DNA of 8,914 nucleotides from Bacteroidota bacterium (GTDB taxonomy: Bacteria > Bacteroidota > Bacteroidia > Flavobacteriales_F > PHOS-HE28): positions 1 to 8,914 of the forward strand of contig JAEZAU010000138.1 in the NCBI GenBank assembly GCA_023430325.1, written 5' to 3'. Positions 5,587 through 8,914 of this stretch are shown in pieces. The translations under genes were made by a program, and so were the position numbers. Positions within the stretch are counted from its first letter, which is position 1; the number at the start of each line of letters is the position of its first letter. Below the pieces are notes generated by a model, which was not told the DNA's origin, did not search any database, and saw nothing but the letters and a program-made list of their open reading frames with translations.

Positions 5587-6741
5587 CTATCGCAAGAGCA
5601 CTTTTCCGACCTTGACCGGGCCGTCCGGATCGATGAGCTTGAGCGCGTAAGCTCCGGCTGGCAGACCAGAAAGATCGACCGATCCTCCGATCGCCTGCTT
5701 TTCCAGACAGACACGGCCCTGGGCATCGATCAATTCGATCCGGCTTCCCCTGTTCATCAGCGGATCGAAATGGACAATACCGTTCGAAGGATTCGGATAG
5801 ACTTCGAATATTTCGATCGCAGCCACTTCCGGAACGCTGTTGAGATCACAGGTGTAGATCGGTATCACTGAATGAGCGCTCAGGAAATCCCAGATCTCGG
5901 TCGCCGTATCGAAGCCAGTCACCTCGGGCCAGCTATGGCTCATGCCGGTGAAGCGGATCAACTCGATCCGCTGCGGTTCCATTCCTGTGCCATCGCAAAA
6001 GGTCAGTCGCTCAACCCCGGTGGCGATCGCACTGCTCTGGTAACCTGTGTTGCCGCAATTGCCGCTCGCAAAAGCACTCAGCGGCCAGATATATGCGTTC
6101 GGATTATAGGTCGGATCGGGATAAGGCACCACATTGTCGGCATCGCCATGCAGATGCATCACCCCCACCGGCATGTAATCGTTCAGGAAATAGTTGGTCA
6201 AGTAAGTGTCATCGCCCCAAAGGTTGGCCGCCACGGGCCCAATTGCAGCGATCTTTTCAGGGCGTTGCACGGCGAGCAGGTAGGCCATGAATCCTCCGTT
6301 GGAATGGCCGCTTGCATACACGCGCGAAGCATCGATGTTGAATGTGTTGCAGAGATATTCCAGCAGATCGTCCACGAAGATCACATCATCGGTGGCGCCC
6401 GGCTCACTGAGACCACCGTGGCCGGCCACTTCATCGGCATAGACGTTCCATTGAGGCACACCGCCGATGTTCGTGGAATTCGGGTAGACGACCAGGAATC
6501 CGTTCGCGTCGGCCACTGCATCGAAACCCGAGTATGACTTGATGGTCTGCGCATTGCCTCCCGTGCCATGGAAGACCAGCAGAACGGGCAGATCATCGGC
6601 CACCGAACCGCCCGGGGCATGATAAAGGATGCTGCGTTGAATTCCTTGAGAAGTGATGGTGGCCGATCCATCGATCGCGGCTGAAGAGATGACGATCGAA
6701 AAAAGACAGATCGGTAGGAAACAACGTAATTGATCGGACAT
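5587..6741 (-). CDS. Secreted PHB-depolymerase/feruloyl-esterase-type hydrolase with T9SS sorting tail
   Basis: 384-residue alpha/beta hydrolase of the LpqC/poly(3-hydroxybutyrate) depolymerase family (COG3509); these cleave ester bonds in polyesters or plant cell-wall feruloyl/acetyl groups. The order is: signal peptide at about 1-22 (CFLPICLFSIVISSAA); oxyanion motif HGTGGN (58-63); lipase box GHSNGG with Ser147 (145-150); HGDADNVVPY with candidate acid Asp202 (198-207); GMSHSWP with His269 (266-272). From about 313 to the end is a type A T9SS tail: VYPNPSNG, an IELIDAQGR strand, LPAGAYALKL and the basic end VGKVLLR. It is therefore expected to cross the outer membrane through T9SS and be released or anchored on the surface. 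Cysteines at 229, 249 and 298 could form disulfides. It lies 54 bp downstream of the PorE-like gene on the same strand, so co-transcription is possible. Substrate not determinable. Confidence 0.9.
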   Translation of the reverse strand: MSDQLRCFLPICLFSIVISSAAIDGSATITSQGIQRSILYHAPGGSVADDLPVLLVFHGTGGNAQTIKSYSGFDAVADANGFLVVYPNSTNIGGVPQWNVYADEVAGHGGLSEPGATDDVIFVDDLLEYLCNTFNIDASRVYASGHSNGGFMAYLLAVQRPEKIAAIGPVAANLWGDDTYLTNYFLNDYMPVGVMHLHGDADNVVPYPDPTYNPNAYIWPLSAFASGNCGNTGYQSSAIATGVERLTFCDGTGMEPQRIELIRFTGMSHSWPEVTGFDTATEIWDFLSAHSVIPIYTCDLNSVPEVAAIEIFEVYPNPSNGIVHFDPLMNRGSRIELIDAQGRVCLEKQAIGGSVDLSGLPAGAYALKLIDPDGPVKVGKVLLR

Positions 6742-6795
6742 GGTGTGTATCTAAGGCCACCGAAATTAAGTCGATCGCAAGGCGGGCGCCAGTGG

Positions 6796-8754
6796 TCACA
6801 ACACTGTAACCTCCGTGCGCCGGTTCAGGGCCCTTCCCTCCACGGTGTCGTTCGCGGCCACAGGTTTCGTTTCACCGTAACCTTTGGCCGTGATCCGCGA
6901 AGCATCGATTCCCTGAGCGATCAAATACTCACGTACCGCATCGGCGCGCTGCTGGCTCAGCTTCAGGTTCGCGTCATCGTGGCCAACATCATCCGTATGT
7001 CCGCCCAATTCGATCCGCAATTGCGGGTTGCCTTTCAAAAGGCGCGTAAGCTTGTCCAATTCAACATTGCTCGCAGGCAACAGTTCGTAACTGGCGGTAT
7101 TGAAGAAGATGTTGCGCAGCGCGATGGTGCTTCCTGCGGTCAGCGGGCTCAATGGGACATCCAGCGTGTAAGGTTCCTTCACAGCCATGGGCGGCACGTC
7201 GTAGTTCTCACTGAAGAAAAGATATCCTTCAGCGCTCGCATTGAGCGCATACTGTTTTCCGACCGGCAGCGCGACAAGGAACTCACCGGTCTTTGGGTCG
7301 CTGTAAGCTGCTGTGGCCAGGGCCTTCGTGTTCACATCATAGAGTTCTACGTCCGCTTCCACAGGCTGCCCGTTCGTACGATCGGTGACCCTGCCTTTTA
7401 TGTAGCTCACGGGCAGAGGACGCGCTTCGGGATACAGATCGAAACTGTATAGATCGAGATCGCCCTGCCCACCTGGCCGATCGCTGGCGAAGTACGCCAC
7501 CTCACCGCTCGCATTCACCAGAAGACTATTCTCATCGGCCCCGGTGTTTATCGGATAGCCCAGGTTCAGTGCCGGTCCCCAATTGCCGAGACTATCCTTC
7601 CGGCTCATGTAGATGTCAAGTCCACCCATGCCGGGGTGACCATCGCTGCTGAAATAAAGCGTACGGCCATCGGGATGGATCTGCACGCTCTCTTCGTTGA
7701 ACGGCGTATTTATCGAATTGCCCAGCTGCTCAGGTTTGCTCCAGAGACCATCATCGCCCATCACTGTTACGTAAATGTCCGTATTGCGAATACCGTCGCG
7801 CACGGAGGTGCCACGCACGAAGTAGAGCGTTCTTCCATCGCTGCCCAGGCTTGGCTGACTTTCCCAATTGCGGCTATTCACCGGTGGACCGAGGTTTTCC
7901 GGAGCACTCCAACGATCGCCCACGCGCACGCTGATGAACAGATCGCAACTGCCCAGGCCTTTGCGCCCCGGACCATATTCACCGAAAAGCTCGCAGGCGG
8001 TGAAGATGATGAAGCGGCCATCGGGTGAAAGCGTACCCGCACCTTCGTTCCGATCGGTGTCTACTGTGGGGATGGTGCGTGCTTCAGCCCAGCCAGCGTC
8101 CGCACCACGACGGCTCACGTAAAAATCTTCCTGCTCACCCACGCGTTCATCCTGCGCCTTCACTCTTCGCGTGAAAAGAAGCGTCGCATCGTCCGCTGTG
8201 ATCGCCGGATAATATTCCGGCATCGCAGTGTTAACGCCAGGTCCGAGGTTCCTTGGTTCGAAAGGAACAGGTTGCGTCAATGCATGTTCTGCGAATTCAC
8301 AGCTTTCGATGCCGAGCCGTGCTCGTTCCTTGCGTTGCGGATCGTGCTCTTTCTGGAGGAAAGCTTCGTAATTCTTTCGTGCTTCGGCATACATCCCCTT
8401 GCGGAATTCCAATTCGGCCAGGTGCAGTTGGGCGGTGGGAAATAAACGTGGAGCAGCGGCCAATGCTTCCCGGTAGCGGGTTATCGCCTTGTCGTCCTCA
8501 CCACGCATCTCATGCATCTCGGCCAGCATCAACCGGGGCTCTGCGAACTTCTCATCCGCGGCAGCGGCCTTGTTGAATTCACTTTCGGCACAATCCCATT
8601 TACGCATCCGCATGCACTCCGATCCAGCCTCGTACCGCTTTATCGCCGACTTGTTCTCGGTGGTGTATTGCGCACGGCTCCATGATCCCAGGCATGAAAA
8701 GATCAGGACCACAAGGAATTGGCTGAAGCGGTGGTGGAGCATGAGCGATCGCAT
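6796..8754 (-). CDS. PorE-like OmpA-family envelope protein (TPR, PD40 propeller, CRD, OmpA_C)
   Basis: 652 residues. The domain order matches PorE of Porphyromonas gingivalis, a peptidoglycan-associated outer-membrane lipoprotein needed for type IX secretion. The signal sequence is 1-29, ending ..SWSRAQ; IFSC21 is a poor lipobox, so it is unclear whether this is a lipoprotein or is cut after Ala28. TPR-like helices cover about 33-155. Five PD40-type propeller blades are marked by (Y/S)P..T/S..DG..(L/I)(Y/I)F repeats near 182-197, 237-253, 298-314, 354-370 and 408-424. A carboxypeptidase-regulatory-like domain spans about 450-535 (IKGRVTD..NGQPVEADVEL). OmpA_C runs from about 545 to the end, with GGHTDDVG (584-591), NLKLSQQRA (596-604) and NRRTEV (644-649), the peptidoglycan-binding signature. 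Bacteroidota carry several paralogues of this architecture, so a T9SS role is likely but unproven. ATG 8754 is preferred; 8742 is possible. Confidence 0.9.
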   Translation of the reverse strand: MRSLMLHHRFSQFLVVLIFSCLGSWSRAQYTTENKSAIKRYEAGSECMRMRKWDCAESEFNKAAAADEKFAEPRLMLAEMHEMRGEDDKAITRYREALAAAPRLFPTAQLHLAELEFRKGMYAEARKNYEAFLQKEHDPQRKERARLGIESCEFAEHALTQPVPFEPRNLGPGVNTAMPEYYPAITADDATLLFTRRVKAQDERVGEQEDFYVSRRGADAGWAEARTIPTVDTDRNEGAGTLSPDGRFIIFTACELFGEYGPGRKGLGSCDLFISVRVGDRWSAPENLGPPVNSRNWESQPSLGSDGRTLYFVRGTSVRDGIRNTDIYVTVMGDDGLWSKPEQLGNSINTPFNEESVQIHPDGRTLYFSSDGHPGMGGLDIYMSRKDSLGNWGPALNLGYPINTGADENSLLVNASGEVAYFASDRPGGQGDLDLYSFDLYPEARPLPVSYIKGRVTDRTNGQPVEADVELYDVNTKALATAAYSDPKTGEFLVALPVGKQYALNASAEGYLFFSENYDVPPMAVKEPYTLDVPLSPLTAGSTIALRNIFFNTASYELLPASNVELDKLTRLLKGNPQLRIELGGHTDDVGHDDANLKLSQQRADAVREYLIAQGIDASRITAKGYGETKPVAANDTVEGRALNRRTEVTVL

Positions 8755-8812
8755 GGTGCAAATGAAAGGCCAGCTTCGGGAACTATACGGAATGCCTGTA
8801 TTGGCGGGGCTT

Positions 8813-8901
8813 TGGGCGGGTTCCTGCCGGGTCGTGTCTCCGCTTTCAAGTCCTCCCGTACTGCGTACGGTCCGGGCTTTCCAGCTGCGCCACTAACGCA
8901 G
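8813..8901 (-). repeat. Structured dispersed element, copy B
   Basis: Read on the minus strand, this matches copy A (1749-1840). GTGGC pairs with GACAC (one mismatch). The internal loop is G-A, C-G, A-G, where copy A has G-A, G-U, A-G. GCT pairs with AGC where copy A has GGT/ACC. AAGCCC pairs with GGACTT. The apical hairpin is a perfect 6-bp stem, CCGTAC-GCA-GTACGG (8870-8856). Similarity may continue weakly to about 8788 (CAGGCATTCC against CAGGTATGAACT). The element ends 58 bases before the start codon of the PorE-like gene in the same orientation, so it could lie in that gene's leader or be an independent repeat. The intergenic stretch 8755-8914 holds nothing else I can support. Confidence 0.75.
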
Positions 8902-8914
8902 ATCTTCCTTTGAT

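Noticed and set aside
5872..6537. Plus-strand open frame (221 codons) opposite the esterase
   Set aside because: It is the mirror of the esterase coding frame, and the product resembles no protein family. The esterase triad and tail establish the real strand.
6730..7452. Plus-strand open frame (240 codons) opposite the PorE-like OmpA_C and CRD region
   Set aside because: Shadow frame; the conserved OmpA_C motifs lie on the minus strand.

Overview
This 8.9 kb window looks like chromosomal DNA from a member of the Bacteroidota, probably a Flavobacteriales-like lineage of moderate GC content. Four things point there. Two secreted enzymes end in tails that resemble type IX secretion (T9SS) sorting domains. 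There is a PorE-like envelope protein with TPR, five-bladed propeller, carboxypeptidase-regulatory and OmpA_C regions. A secreted protein belongs to a family I know only from Bacteroidota. Several upstream regions carry TAnnTTTG-like -7 boxes and lack obvious Shine-Dalgarno sequences. Nothing suggests a phage, plasmid, insertion sequence, CRISPR array, rRNA or tRNA.

Layout. The left edge (1-301, minus) holds the N-terminal 100 residues of a Dps/ferritin-like protein. Divergent from it is a secreted SGNH hydrolase (391-1624, plus) whose frame is broken near 520, apparently by a 2-base loss. Bases 1625-1906 hold a 9-bp tandem repeat, copy A of a structured dispersed element, and a -7 box. A plus-strand run follows: secreted conserved hypothetical (1907-2752), PaaG-like enoyl-CoA hydratase/isomerase (2779-3558), DUF1761 membrane protein (3613-4029) and an overlapping MmcQ/YjbR protein (4029-4358). 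A minus-strand NAD(P)-binding reductase (5042-4350) is divergent from an HxlR-family regulator (5182-5571), a probable regulator-target pair. The right part is minus-strand: the PorE-like protein (8754-6796), then a PHB-depolymerase/feruloyl-esterase-type hydrolase with a T9SS tail (6741-5587). Copy B of the structured element (8901-8813) lies just upstream of the PorE-like gene.

How it fits together. The strongest theme is the cell envelope and secretion: two predicted T9SS cargo enzymes, a PorE-like peptidoglycan-linked protein and another secreted protein. The remaining genes are housekeeping or stress functions. The most interesting signal is non-coding. The two 89-92 bp elements are about 83% identical outside a central hairpin. 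The hairpin differs in sequence but keeps its fold, and the flanking helices show compensatory changes, which suggests a conserved RNA or a structured REP-like repeat. The tetranucleotide GATC is also strongly over-represented, at roughly 160 copies by hand count against about 35 expected for uniform composition.
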